In this document: positions 14,717 through 23,690 of the stretch, piece by piece
Position numbering within the stretch: position 1 is the stretch's first letter
How the letters are laid out: each line of letters opens with the position of its first letter
Source of the DNA: Treponema sp.
GTDB lineage: Bacteria; Spirochaetota; Spirochaetia; Treponematales; Treponemataceae
NCBI GenBank assembly: GCA_017412405.1
Contig: JAFPYB010000122.1
Location: forward strand, 1 to 39,998
Length of the DNA: 39,998 bases
Direction of reading: 5' to 3'
Made by a program: the position numbers and the translations under genes
The notes under the pieces: generated by a model
Database searches by the model: none
What the model was told of the DNA's origin: nothing
The model's input: only the letters and a program-made list of their open reading frames with translations

Positions 14717-17212
14717 ATGATTACATTGAAATTTGGCGGGACCTCAATGGGTAACGCCAGAAGGATTCTTGATTCAGTTGAAATTATGGTTGGACGGGCG
14801 CGGAGCGACAGAATCAGCGTCATCATTTCCGCTGTGGCGGGCGTGTCGAACTACTTGCAGTCCGCAATCGACTCGTGCGTTCAGGGGAATTCGGCCCTCG
14901 CGTTCATAGAAAGCATACGGAAAACACATTCCGACATCTGTTCTGAGATTCAGTCCTCAATCGAAGGGTTCAGCGCGGCTGACACGCTGAAAGTCCTTGA
15001 GCCGCGCTTTTCGGAGCTTGAAAAACTCTTGAACGGCGTTTCGACGTTCGGCGAGTGCCCCACATCGATTCACTGCCGCATCATGGGCATGGGCGAGCTT
15101 TTGTGCGTGCCGATTGTGAACGCGGTTCTGCTGGCAAAGAAGCTGAGCGTCCTCCTTTTGGACTCTCGCTCCTTCATTTTCACGACCGGAAGCCAGAAGG
15201 AGGGCGACCCGGACTACGCCCGCACTGCTACGGCTCTGGCCCCATACCGTGACGGGGCGGAGCCGAACCAGGCCCGCATCCTCCTTTTCCCGGGCTTCAT
15301 CTGCTCGTGGACGAAAAATTCCGAGAGCAAGAGCGTGATGGGGCTGTTGGGGCGCAACGGCTCTGATTTCTCCGCGTCCATTGTCGCATCCGCATTGGGT
15401 GCGGAGAGGGCTGAGTTCTGGACTGATGTTGACGGAATCTACACGGCGGATCCCCGCGTGGTTCAAGATGCCATCCTTGTTCAGGACATGACATACGAGG
15501 AGGCGATGGAGCTTTCGTTCTTCGGAAGCAAGGTTCTCCACCCAAAGACGCTCGCGCCTCTTCAGGCGAAGGGAATAGAGGCCTGGAGCCTGAATTCCCA
15601 CAATCCCGCGGCTCGTGGCACACGAATCGGGAAGGGACCGTTCGAGAGCGAGAAGGACGCGGGACCCGTTCGTGGCATTTCTTGTCTCAAGAACACGGCC
15701 CTCGTCTCAGTGTCCGGAAGCGGCCTCAAGGGAAAGACCGGCATTGCTTCACGAATATTCGCGGCAGTCTCCCGGGCTGGAATCAGTATGCTTCTCATCA
15801 CGCAGTCCTCGTCCGAGTACACGGTCTCGTTCTGTGTGCGCCAGAGCGAATCAAGCAAGGTGCGTGAGGTCTTGAATGCGGAGTTCGCCCTTGAAATCCG
15901 TGGCGGGCTGATAAACAAAATCGGCGTTATTGAGGATGTGGCGATTGTTTCGATTGTTGGCGACAACATGAAGCAGAACTGCGGCGTGGCTGGAAAATTC
16001 CTTGACTCGCTCTCCTCCCGTGGAATAAACCTGCACGCAATCGCGCAAGGCTCAAGCGAGCGTTCCATCTCCGTCGTCATAGGCGGAAAATTCGGCGACA
16101 TCGCCGTGCGCTCGGCTCACCTCTTCTTCTTCAACACCAAGCAGCCAATCGAGGTGTTCGCGTTCGGCGCGGGAACAATCGGCGGTGCCCTTCTTGACCA
16201 AATCCGCGACCAGCACGACGCGCTCCTTGCCCAGAACATCGACATCAAGGTGTGCGCCATCGCCACTATGGACGGCATGATTATTGACGGAAACGGAATC
16301 AATCTTTCTTCATGGCGGGATGAAATCAAGAAGTCGGGCAAGATGACTAACCTTGACGAAATCCTTGAATTCGTGGACGAGGCAAAGCCGCTGAACCCGG
16401 TCTTCGTGGACTGCACGGCAAGCTACGACCTTCCTGAGCGGTACTTGGACATTTTCCGCGCAGGAATGAGCATTGCCACGCCGAACAAGCGGGCAAACTC
16501 CATGAGCATGGACTTTTACCACGAGCTGCGTCGCGTGGCGAACGAGAACCAGTGCCGCTTCCTCTACGAGACGAACGTTGGTGCGGGGCTTCCCATCATC
16601 GACACCCTCCAGAACCTCTTCAAGTCAGGCGACAGGCTCACTGCCTTCAACGGCATCATGTCCGGCTCGCTCTCGTACATCTTCGGAAAGTTGGACGAGG
16701 GGAAGAAATTCAGCGAGGCAGTGCGCGAGGCAAAGGAGCTTCGCTACACCGAGCCGGATCCCCGCGACGACCTGAAAGGGACGGACGTGGCGCGGAAGGC
16801 GCTCATCATTGCCCGCGAGGCCGGCATGAGCCTGGAGCTTGATGCAATCAAGATGAATTCCATTTTCCCCGCGGACTTCTCCATTGAGGGGTCCGTCGAC
16901 GAGTTCATGGCGAACCTACCGAAAGTTGACGCATACTTCGAGAACAAGATGGCGGAGCTGAAGAAGGAAAACAAGGTGCTCCGCATGGGAGCCAGCATAA
17001 AGGACGGAAAGGTGTCGGTCGGTATGCTTGAGGTGGGGACCGGCGACCCGCTTTATGGCGTGAAGGGCGGCGAGAACGCGTTCGTGTTCCAGACGGCGCG
17101 TTACACCCCGATTCCGCTCACAGTGCGCGGCTACGGGGCTGGGGCCGGCGTGACCGCCGCCGGCGTGTTCGGGGACATTCTCCGCACAGTGAGCTTCAAT
17201 CCCACGAATTAG
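14717..17212 (+). CDS. thrA: bifunctional aspartokinase/homoserine dehydrogenase
   Basis: 831 residues from ATG at 14717 (GGGGA just upstream; an in-frame TTG at 14699 lacks a ribosome site). The aspartokinase part has LKFGGTSMGN, GRNGSDFSASIVASALGA, WTDVDGIYTADPRVV and LSFFGSKVLHPKTL. Two ACT-type regulatory repeats follow (about 315-465). The homoserine dehydrogenase part has the NAD(P) motif GAGTIGGALL, then ATPNKRAN, YETNVGAGLPIIDTL and GIMSGSLSYIFG with TEPDPRDDLKGTDVARK. It catalyses the first and third steps from aspartate to threonine and methionine, and the ACT repeats suggest allosteric control by threonine. It stands alone with its own promoter and terminator; no thrB or thrC is adjacent. 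Confidence 0.96.
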   Translation: MITLKFGGTSMGNARRILDSVEIMVGRARSDRISVIISAVAGVSNYLQSAIDSCVQGNSALAFIESIRKTHSDICSEIQSSIEGFSAADTLKVLEPRFSELEKLLNGVSTFGECPTSIHCRIMGMGELLCVPIVNAVLLAKKLSVLLLDSRSFIFTTGSQKEGDPDYARTATALAPYRDGAEPNQARILLFPGFICSWTKNSESKSVMGLLGRNGSDFSASIVASALGAERAEFWTDVDGIYTADPRVVQDAILVQDMTYEEAMELSFFGSKVLHPKTLAPLQAKGIEAWSLNSHNPAARGTRIGKGPFESEKDAGPVRGISCLKNTALVSVSGSGLKGKTGIASRIFAAVSRAGISMLLITQSSSEYTVSFCVRQSESSKVREVLNAEFALEIRGGLINKIGVIEDVAIVSIVGDNMKQNCGVAGKFLDSLSSRGINLHAIAQGSSERSISVVIGGKFGDIAVRSAHLFFFNTKQPIEVFAFGAGTIGGALLDQIRDQHDALLAQNIDIKVCAIATMDGMIIDGNGINLSSWRDEIKKSGKMTNLDEILEFVDEAKPLNPVFVDCTASYDLPERYLDIFRAGMSIATPNKRANSMSMDFYHELRRVANENQCRFLYETNVGAGLPIIDTLQNLFKSGDRLTAFNGIMSGSLSYIFGKLDEGKKFSEAVREAKELRYTEPDPRDDLKGTDVARKALIIAREAGMSLELDAIKMNSIFPADFSIEGSVDEFMANLPKVDAYFENKMAELKKENKVLRMGASIKDGKVSVGMLEVGTGDPLYGVKGGENAFVFQTARYTPIPLTVRGYGAGAGVTAAGVFGDILRTVSFNPTN

Positions 17213-17215
17213 GGC

Positions 17216-17261
17216 AAAAAAAGGACTGATTCCCGCATATTTTGAGGAGTCAGTCCTTTTT
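17216..17261 (+). terminator. intrinsic terminator of thrA
   Basis: AAAGGACTGA and TCAGTCCTTT form a 10-bp stem followed by T's, starting 4 bases after the thrA stop. The A-run on the other side could make it work on the minus strand too. Confidence 0.85.
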
Positions 17262-17329
17262 CCATTCTGGCAGAACCGTTTTATAGTTGGGGGCATTCCG
17301 GGAAAGGAATTCTCCAGCCATCATTTTTC

Positions 17330-18163
17330 CTATCTTCTTGACGGGCTCATGGAGTCCTGAACGGCGGATATGTTCGAGATGATTTTGTATGCCGGAAGCT
17401 CGCATGAAAGAATTTTCTTGATGTATTCGATTGTGCCGCTGGTGTCCGTTATGCCCGAAAGCGTGACGGTCTTTCCTTGCACGTCGGCGTTGAAGTTCGA
17501 CACGTTCACGTCGTAGGCGTTGAACAGAAGGCTCACGATGAGCTGCCCGATTCTCAGGTCGTTGATTTTTTCCTTTGAAATCCGCTCGTCCTCTTCGGTC
17601 ACGTTGTTTTTGAGGAAGTCGATTATTGTCTGCATGATTGCATCTTCTGTCATGTTCGTCGTGTTGAGAACCAGGTCGAACAGCGTCTCGTCGGAGAGCT
17701 TGAGCTTGAAGTAGAGCTTGTAGTAGCCGTATTTGTCCATTTCCGAGCGCAAAAGCTTTTTCTTTGCGGTTTTCATGTCGATGTTGAATTCTTTCGTTGC
17801 CCGCTCAAGGCGTGTCCAGCCGTCTGCCACAAGGCGCACCGACACGCAGCTTGGAATGTCCTTCAGGATGTGGAACGCTGCCCGGCCGGCGAACACGCAG
17901 TTCATGTCCGCATTGATACATTCGCTGCATATTGCTTCCTTGAGATAGTTCACATAATTTTCGCGGTCCTTCGAGAAGAAGGAGAAGAACCGGGGCTTGA
18001 CCTCGTCGTATTTGTTGAACTGTTCGCTTGGATAGCCGATTTTTTCCATCCGCTGGCGAATCATCCTTCTGTCGATGTATGTGTAGCCGAGGGTGTCCGC
18101 CATTTTTTTTATGAGATTTTCGTCAACGGCACTCATCTGCCTGGAAATTGCAAGAATGGCCAT
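17330..18163 (-). CDS. cytidylate-kinase-like protein without a P-loop, fused to a BON-like domain
   Basis: 277 residues; AGGAGG lies 4 bases before ATG 18163. The N-terminal ~195 residues follow the Cytidylate_kin2 plan: start MAILAISRQ, then helix, LGYTYIDRRMIRQRM, VFAGRAAFHIL, VSVRLVADGWTRLER and KYGYYKLYFKLKLSDETLFDLVLN. The phosphate-binding loop (GSGK in true kinases, GSGG in this family) is missing: after ISRQ comes MSAVDENL. The last ~75 residues resemble a BON domain (VQGKTVTLSGITDTSGTIEYI), which usually binds membranes or other ligands. It is cytoplasmic, as no signal peptide is present. It may be a nucleotide sensor or a pseudokinase. The TetR gene lies 57 bases upstream on the same strand, so the two could be co-transcribed. 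Confidence 0.78.
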   Translation of the reverse strand: MAILAISRQMSAVDENLIKKMADTLGYTYIDRRMIRQRMEKIGYPSEQFNKYDEVKPRFFSFFSKDRENYVNYLKEAICSECINADMNCVFAGRAAFHILKDIPSCVSVRLVADGWTRLERATKEFNIDMKTAKKKLLRSEMDKYGYYKLYFKLKLSDETLFDLVLNTTNMTEDAIMQTIIDFLKNNVTEEDERISKEKINDLRIGQLIVSLLFNAYDVNVSNFNADVQGKTVTLSGITDTSGTIEYIKKILSCELPAYKIISNISAVQDSMSPSRR

Positions 18164-18219
18164 ATGTCCTCCTAAAAATCATTAGACGTGTTCCGGAAGT
18201 TTCAGTTTCTTGAACAGGT

Positions 18220-18849
18220 CTATTTCTTGTATATCCTGAAAAACTGCCTGACGTGCCTGGTGACAAAATCAAGCGCGTGGTTGTGCTCAGTCATGTTGCT
18301 CCTGCAGCTGTCGAACAGGAGGATGAGCGGCGAGACGAGCTGTGCCGTCATCACCTCCAAATCCTCGTTCTTGAGAACGTTACGTTCCATGAGCTTGTGC
18401 AGGAGGTTTTTGCTCGGGTTCATCAGGTGGTCATGGAACTCGTTCTGGTACAGGCTTGCGAACCGGTCAAAGTGGAATCGCTCAATCTGGCTCAGGCGGC
18501 TGGCACGGTTCAAAAAATCGTCCTGAATCGATGCTGCGAACACGCTTTTGAGGGCGTTTCCCACAAGCTCGGCGGCCTTCTCCGCCTTGTCCGCGTACGA
18601 ATCGAAGCTGGAAAGGCACGATTCGATTTCCCTCTGTTCCGTCTCGATTTTGGCGTTGTACCGCTCAAAAATCATCAGGAAAATGGAGTCCACTATTTCC
18701 TGCTTGCTCTTGAAGTGCTTGTAGAGAGCCGGAGCCTTGACACCCACGGAGCTTGCAATCTGCTCTACGGATGTTGATTCTATGCCGTTCTCTGAAAACA
18801 GGGTGAGTGCCGAATCGATTATTCTTTCTTTTGTGGACACGTTCTGCAT
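18220..18849 (-). CDS. TetR/AcrR-family transcriptional regulator
   Basis: 209 residues. The N-terminal HTH is typical: TKERIIDSALTLFSENGIES, then TSVEQIASSVGVKAPALYKHFKSKQEI with the ALYxHFxxK recognition helix end. The C-terminal ~150 helical residues should bind an unknown ligand and make the dimer. It is divergent from the PAS-GGDEF-EAL gene, and the 207-base gap holds two perfect inverted repeats (18909-18924 and 18941-18957), so it probably represses itself and the c-di-GMP gene. No clear ribosome site precedes the ATG at 18849. The cytidylate-kinase-like gene follows on the same strand. Confidence 0.9.
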   Translation of the reverse strand: MQNVSTKERIIDSALTLFSENGIESTSVEQIASSVGVKAPALYKHFKSKQEIVDSIFLMIFERYNAKIETEQREIESCLSSFDSYADKAEKAAELVGNALKSVFAASIQDDFLNRASRLSQIERFHFDRFASLYQNEFHDHLMNPSKNLLHKLMERNVLKNEDLEVMTAQLVSPLILLFDSCRSNMTEHNHALDFVTRHVRQFFRIYKK

Positions 18850-18908
18850 CAGTAGTCTTGGACTTGTTGGATTATCTTGTCGTCCCCAATTTTATTATCG
18901 ATATGGTA

Positions 18909-18924
18909 GTTAATAATCATTAAC
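18909..18924. promoter_or_regulatory. inverted repeat, candidate operator near the TetR start
   Basis: GTTAAT-AATC-ATTAAC is a perfect 6+4+6 inverted repeat in the divergent gap, 60 bases upstream of the TetR start codon. It could be a second regulator site. Confidence 0.4.
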
Positions 18925-18940
18925 TTTTCAAGTGGGTGAA

Positions 18941-18957
18941 TTGAACTGACCGTTCAA
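18941..18957. promoter_or_regulatory. probable TetR operator
   Basis: TTGAAC-TGACC-GTTCAA is a perfect 6+5+6 palindrome, of the size and style bound by TetR/AcrR proteins. It lies in the gap between the TetR gene and the gene it probably controls, and its right arm covers the -35 box of the predicted sigma-28 promoter. Confidence 0.6.
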
Positions 18958-18980
18958 CTGGCTGTTTTTTGTGCCGATAA
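18954..18980 (+). promoter_or_regulatory. sigma-28 (FliA) type promoter of the PAS-GGDEF-EAL gene
   Basis: GCCGATAA at 18973-18980 is a perfect match to the sigma-28 -10 box, and 15 bases upstream is TCAA (3 of 4 to TAAA). Transcription would start near 18987, with a leader of about 70 bases. This ties the gene to the flagellar regulon. Confidence 0.6.
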
Positions 18981-19056
18981 TCAAAATGGCTGTCCTGAAA
19001 CTTCTGTTTGCGGGCAGCCATTTTGGAAAGAATTTTCGGATACGGCTAAGAGAAAA

Positions 19057-20781
19057 ATGGACTACAATTTTGAGACATTCGGCATGGAGCAGATTGAGAA
19101 CATCGTTTCCCTTTTGAACCAATGCACAGATTCGTATATTTTCATTTTCGATTTGGACAACGACATTTTTTCGATTTCAAGTCGGGCGAAAGATGATTTC
19201 GATTTCTCCTACGACAAATTTTCTGGGGCTGCGGAAAAGCTTCTGAGCATAACGTACCCGGAGGACGTTTCTCTGTTCAGGATGAATCTTGACGCGCTCA
19301 AGGGCGGGCAGCGCTCGGAGATGAACCTTGAGTGCCGCTGGAAGTCCCGCAGCGGGAATCCGGTCTGGGTTCGCTTCCGCGGGCGCGCCATTCCCAGCGC
19401 GGACAACAGGCGCGTGCTTTTGGGGAATGTGGAGATTCTGCATGAAACCGACAACGCCGACGCTGCCACCGGGCTTTTTTCCGAGACGCAGCTAAAGAGC
19501 GATTTTTCCTTTGTGCGGGAGCGCAAGGGGCAGGTGTCGGGCTTCATACTCAAAATCGACATAGACAACATCTCCATCATAAACGAGCAGTACGGCGTTT
19601 CCACCGGCGACTCCGTGGTGAAGAAGGTGGCTGCCTGCTGCCGCAAGGTCTGCTCAGGCACTGCCCGCGCGTACAAAATCGAGGGGGACAAATTCATCTG
19701 CATGAACCTGTCCGGCAAGGCTGCCCCCATGGCGCAGAAATTGTACCGCGCCCTCAAGCGTGAGATTGCCGAGGCGGAGAAGGGAATCGCGTACGATGTG
19801 GTGTTCACTGTGTCTGGTGGCGCGGTGGCGTTTTTGAACGAGACTGCACCCCTTGAGGACATTTTGAAAAAGCTCAACTATTCCCTTTCCATGGCGAAAC
19901 TCCAGGGGCGGAACACCCTTGTCATGTTCAACGCGGTGGACTACTCAAAGCACCTCCGCGAAATCGACCTGCAGGAATGTTTGCGCATCTCCCTCAAGAA
20001 TGATTTTGAGGGGTTCGAGCTGTACTACCAGCCCTTCATCGACGCGAAAAAAATCTACCTTGACTCGGACAGGACTGTGACGAACGTTGTCGGCTGCGAG
20101 GCTCTCCTTCGCTTTTCCTGCGAGAAGTACGGAATGCTTTCCCCTGACGAATTCATACCGATTCTGGAGCGCACGGGCATGATTGTCCCTGTGGGCCGTT
20201 GGATTTTGAAGACGGCGTTCAACCAGTGCAGGGAGTGGAACCGTGTGCAGAAAGAGTTCAAGATGAGCGTGAACCTTTCCTACATCCAGGTGAGGAAGAG
20301 CGAGATTGTTGAGGATGTGGAGACTGCTCTTGTTGCGTCCGGCGTGAATCCAGCGAACGTGACGCTGGAGCTTACGGAAAGCGGCTACATCGACAACGCG
20401 CTTGGACTCCAGCGGCTCACCGAGAATTTCGCCAAGCTCGGGGTGAACGTTGACATCGACGATTTCGGGACGGGCTACTCGAATTTGCGCTACCTCCAAT
20501 ACCTGCACGCCACGACACTCAAGCTGGACTACACTTTCGTCCATCGCGCCACGAACGGGAACGAGGGCGACAAGAACGTAATCAAGCACATTGCCGAGAT
20601 GGCGCACGAGCTTAAGATGAAGGTCTGCATGGAGGGCGTTGAGACTGCCGAGGACGTGGAAAAGCTCCTGGTCTACAGCCCCGACAAATTCCAGGGATTC
20701 TACTTTGGCCGGCCGTGCTCCGCGGTGAATTTCCGCGAACTTCATGTGCGCCCCAACGCAAAACTCGAGACGTACAAATAG
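19057..20781 (+). CDS. c-di-GMP phosphodiesterase: PAS, degenerate GGDEF, EAL
   Basis: 574 residues, cytoplasmic. The N-terminal ~130 residues are PAS-like (ITYPEDVSLFRMNLDAL, a PAS_3 style core). Next is a GGDEF domain whose signature is EGDKF (about 209-213) instead of GGDEF, so cyclase activity is unlikely. The EAL domain keeps the key residues: EALLRF at 348, SVNLSYIQ, LELTESGYID, DIDDFGTGYSNLRYLQ, KLDYTFV, MEGVET and FQGFYFGRP. It should hydrolyse c-di-GMP, promoting motility, with PAS as sensor and the dead GGDEF as a possible GTP-binding regulator. A sigma-28 promoter overlapped by a TetR-type operator precedes it, which links transcription to flagella and to the divergent regulator. 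Confidence 0.93.
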   Translation: MDYNFETFGMEQIENIVSLLNQCTDSYIFIFDLDNDIFSISSRAKDDFDFSYDKFSGAAEKLLSITYPEDVSLFRMNLDALKGGQRSEMNLECRWKSRSGNPVWVRFRGRAIPSADNRRVLLGNVEILHETDNADAATGLFSETQLKSDFSFVRERKGQVSGFILKIDIDNISIINEQYGVSTGDSVVKKVAACCRKVCSGTARAYKIEGDKFICMNLSGKAAPMAQKLYRALKREIAEAEKGIAYDVVFTVSGGAVAFLNETAPLEDILKKLNYSLSMAKLQGRNTLVMFNAVDYSKHLREIDLQECLRISLKNDFEGFELYYQPFIDAKKIYLDSDRTVTNVVGCEALLRFSCEKYGMLSPDEFIPILERTGMIVPVGRWILKTAFNQCREWNRVQKEFKMSVNLSYIQVRKSEIVEDVETALVASGVNPANVTLELTESGYIDNALGLQRLTENFAKLGVNVDIDDFGTGYSNLRYLQYLHATTLKLDYTFVHRATNGNEGDKNVIKHIAEMAHELKMKVCMEGVETAEDVEKLLVYSPDKFQGFYFGRPCSAVNFRELHVRPNAKLETYK

Positions 20782-20799
20782 AGTTTTCCTGGATTTTTC

Positions 20800-21794
20800 T
20801 CAAATCCTGTCGCTGTATGGCAATGATTTTATGTATCGTTCCATGAAAGCGAAGTCCGGAGTGCCGTCGGTGGTGGCGGGGAGCTTTATGTGCGAGTCCT
20901 GCATCTTTTCAAGCGTCCACTTGCGCCCGTAGCTGAAACGGTATCGCTCCTGCCTGATTATCGTGCAGAGAAAAAGAGCTGTGTACTTGTTGAGGTTCCA
21001 GCCCCTCGCATAAAGCACGTTCACGTCGTCGCTTGCCCAGAAAGGCTCTTCTTGGAAAAATGCTTCTCCAACGCTTCCGTTGTAGTTCACTGTTATGCAG
21101 TTTCCCTCCCATGTCTCTTCCGTGTCTATTTTTCACGGACTCCATTGTTTCCGTCGATGGCCCCCAGAAAGTTCACGTTTCCCGGAACCATGTCAGATTT
21201 TGTAAGACGCTTTCCTTTTTGAAACGCGAAAAGGTCGCCAAGGCGGTAGGATTTCCAAGACGACACGTCGAGTTTCGGAGTTTTTCCGCCCGCTTTTGTG
21301 GAGAGCGGCTTGTGTCTCAGCGATTTGATGAAACTCTCCATGAATTGCCAGTCGGGGCTTCCGTCTTTTTTTGTGGGAAGCTTCAGCGCCGTTTCTTTTA
21401 TAATGTCAATTTTGAATGCCCTTCCGTATGAATATCTGTAGCTTTCTTTTTTCAAGAGAGTCATGACAAAAAGTCCAGTATATTCATTGAGCCAGTTTGT
21501 GCGAACGATTACAATATGGTCTCCTGCAATAAAATCATCTTTTTGATACGAGATTGTTGCCGTCGTGTCTCCTATTACAAGAGCATTTCCTTTTTCGATG
21601 TTTTCAAGTCTTTCCCTAAGGGCGAATGCCTTTACGCCGTTGTTCAAGTCAGTTCGTGTTACATAAGGAATGGAATCTTCTGTCAGTTTTTTTGAAAATG
21701 ACAAATCTTCATCTTTGTAGGCTTGTGCCTTGTAAATTTCGGAAATCAGGTCTCCGAAACGAAATGCTTTCCACGATTTCGTATCAAGATTCAT
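20800..21794 (-). pseudogene. BcgI-like restriction-modification specificity subunit, frameshifted
   Basis: The gene starts at ATG 21794, overlapping the nuclease-methylase gene by 11 bases, and reads as a specificity protein for 222 residues to a TAG at 21126. One added A in the A5 run (21129-21133) restores the frame and lets it continue to TGA at 20800, about 331 residues in all, close to BcgI subunit B (341). Two target-recognition halves are visible. Each starts with a W-K-x-x-R-x-G-D-L motif, contains NEYTGLFVMTLLK/NKYTALFLCTIIR and YRYSYGR/YRFSYGR, and ends with a LPTKKDGSPDW/LPATTDGTPDF motif. The break falls early in the second half. Without the restored frame the system should lose its normal two-part target and may be inactive or altered. 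It could be a true mutation or a one-base assembly error. Confidence 0.75.
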
Positions 21795-23649
21795 ACACAG
21801 CTCCCGTTTTTACAAGATAAGATAGATAATTGTTGAGCGTCTGCTGGAAGTCATCTTCTGTCAGCTTTGAATAGTCCGTTTCCATATAGGCCTCACAGAG
21901 CCACTCATCCTGCCAGCTAACACATTTTCGGGCGGTCAAGCCTTCTTCAATATCACGGTTGCGGTAGAGGGAAACCCATTTTTTTTCGATTTCTGCCCAT
22001 TTCTTGAAGGCATCTATTCTGCCGAGTTTTTTCCGCTTCACAAAACCGTCGTCCTTGTAATAGCCGAAGAATGTCTCTTGGCTGCTGTCGTGGGGCGTGT
22101 GCGCTTCCCAAACCATGACGCAAACATTCGTTCCCGTGGGGTAGAAAATATCGTCCGGCATGCTGAACACTGCCTTGAGCGTGTGCTTTTTGAAAAGCCG
22201 TTCCCGAGTAGTCTTGAATTTCGTTCCGATTGCGCAGCTCATGGGAACGACGACGACTCCGGTTCCACCGGGGCTGAGAATGTCGAGAAGATGCTCCGTG
22301 AATTCAAGCTCTTCCTTGTCCGTCTGGGAATATGGCGGATTTATCAAGCCTATGTTGATGTGCTTCTCCTTGAGTTCGTCCGTTATTTTTTCGTTGAAGC
22401 AGTCGCCCTTGTAGATGTTCGATTTTCCGTCTTTTCGGATAATCATGTTCGCGATGGCGAGCGTATAAAGGCCGTCGTCGAATTCAACCCCGTACAATCC
22501 ATCTTTCCTGATTTTTTCGATTTCATCTGGATTCGCATCCTTGAACATCCTGTTCATGGCTGTGACAAGAAAGGATGCGGAGCCACAGCAGATGTCCACC
22601 ACGCGGCTGTTCTTGTTCACTCCGGCAAGGTCGCACATGAATTCTGTCAGGTGCTGGGGGGTGAGGACAATTCCAAGACCGCTTCCGTCTCCGCCCGAAT
22701 ACTTGATGAATTCGTGGTAGAAGACTCCTAAAGCGTCAAGAGTGCTGTCGGCGTAGTTCATCATCGGCTTTATCTTCATTTCCAGCTGCTCGATGTACCA
22801 TGTAATCGACTTTTTGTGCCCCAGCGGTATCGCCGTGAATTTCGTGTTGTCCTGCAGTGTCTTGAAAACCTGCTTGATGTAGCTGATTCTCTCGTTCCTG
22901 ATGTCGCTCTCTGCAAGCACGTTCTCAATCGCGCTTTGGATGTTCTGCATGACGATTTTGAACGATGGCAAGGCCGCATAGGATTTGCAGAAATCATCAT
23001 CGTTTAGGGCGATTAGGATTCCAGCGATGAAAATGGGTTTGTGGGCTTCCGTCACTTTTATTTCCCGGAGCGCATCGTGCATGATGATTGCGGTCTCCCG
23101 TATTTCATCAAGGGAATAGGATTTTTTGAGCTTGCTTCCCTTTATGAGTTCGATGTAGTTTTGAGGCTCCAAGATGATGTCTCGGGCTTTTTTCAATTCC
23201 TGGAAAGTATCCTGCCCTTTTGCCCAATGGAATGCGCTCGCCTTTATTTCGTCCTTTTTTGTTCCGCTTACGGCAACGGCTATGACATTGTATTCTTCTT
23301 TGAGATATTTCGCGTAATAAAGAACTCCGTCCACGGCAAAGTCTTTCGGGTGGCTGTAATCGTCGGAGGCGTGTTTCTTCACTGACCTTTTGCATTCCAC
23401 CACAATGATTGTTGAGAAGTCGTCGTTGAAAGTGATGATGTATTCTGGCTTCGCTTTTCCGTTTCCGCCAAGAGAAAAGTCTGAGAGCGCACATTCATTG
23501 GGCTTTCCTCCCGCTTTTTTTAGAAGAGCTTCGATTTTATCGACTTTTGCGACATCGCCTTGCGGAAACACGAATCCGAATTTGTTTTCTCCGATGTTGC
23601 ACTTCATTTCTTTTAAAGTGATATTCTCTGTGTATTGTTCGATTGCCAT
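21784..23649 (-). CDS. BcgI-like fused endonuclease-N6-adenine methyltransferase subunit
   Basis: 621 residues. The N-terminal part looks like a PD-(D/E)XK nuclease: EYIITFNDDFSTIIVVECKRS carries the E-x-K element at about residues 68-90. A helical HsdM-like region follows, then an N6-adenine methylase core with motif I-like DICCGSASFLVTA and the catalytic NPPYS motif. Nuclease and methylase in one chain, with a separate specificity protein encoded downstream, matches the type IIB enzyme BcgI (A subunit about 637 residues). Such enzymes cut on both sides of their target. The promoter is TTGCAC-18-TATACT with only ~5 bases of leader and no Shine-Dalgarno site. Base composition is more AT-rich than the flanking genes, which suggests horizontal transfer. 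A type IIG or type I-like assignment remains possible. Confidence 0.82.
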   Translation of the reverse strand: MAIEQYTENITLKEMKCNIGENKFGFVFPQGDVAKVDKIEALLKKAGGKPNECALSDFSLGGNGKAKPEYIITFNDDFSTIIVVECKRSVKKHASDDYSHPKDFAVDGVLYYAKYLKEEYNVIAVAVSGTKKDEIKASAFHWAKGQDTFQELKKARDIILEPQNYIELIKGSKLKKSYSLDEIRETAIIMHDALREIKVTEAHKPIFIAGILIALNDDDFCKSYAALPSFKIVMQNIQSAIENVLAESDIRNERISYIKQVFKTLQDNTKFTAIPLGHKKSITWYIEQLEMKIKPMMNYADSTLDALGVFYHEFIKYSGGDGSGLGIVLTPQHLTEFMCDLAGVNKNSRVVDICCGSASFLVTAMNRMFKDANPDEIEKIRKDGLYGVEFDDGLYTLAIANMIIRKDGKSNIYKGDCFNEKITDELKEKHINIGLINPPYSQTDKEELEFTEHLLDILSPGGTGVVVVPMSCAIGTKFKTTRERLFKKHTLKAVFSMPDDIFYPTGTNVCVMVWEAHTPHDSSQETFFGYYKDDGFVKRKKLGRIDAFKKWAEIEKKWVSLYRNRDIEEGLTARKCVSWQDEWLCEAYMETDYSKLTEDDFQQTLNNYLSYLVKTGAVYES

Positions 23650-23660
23650 ATTCTATCCAT

Positions 23661-23690
23661 AGTATATCGAATTTGTTGTTCGTTGTGCAA
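23661..23690 (-). promoter_or_regulatory. promoter of the restriction-modification operon
   Basis: Minus-strand TTGCAC (23690-23685), an 18-base spacer and TATACT (23666-23661). The ATG is 12 bases beyond the -10 box, so the leader is very short. The -35 box is part of one of the repeated GTGCAAAA motifs of this gap. Confidence 0.6.
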
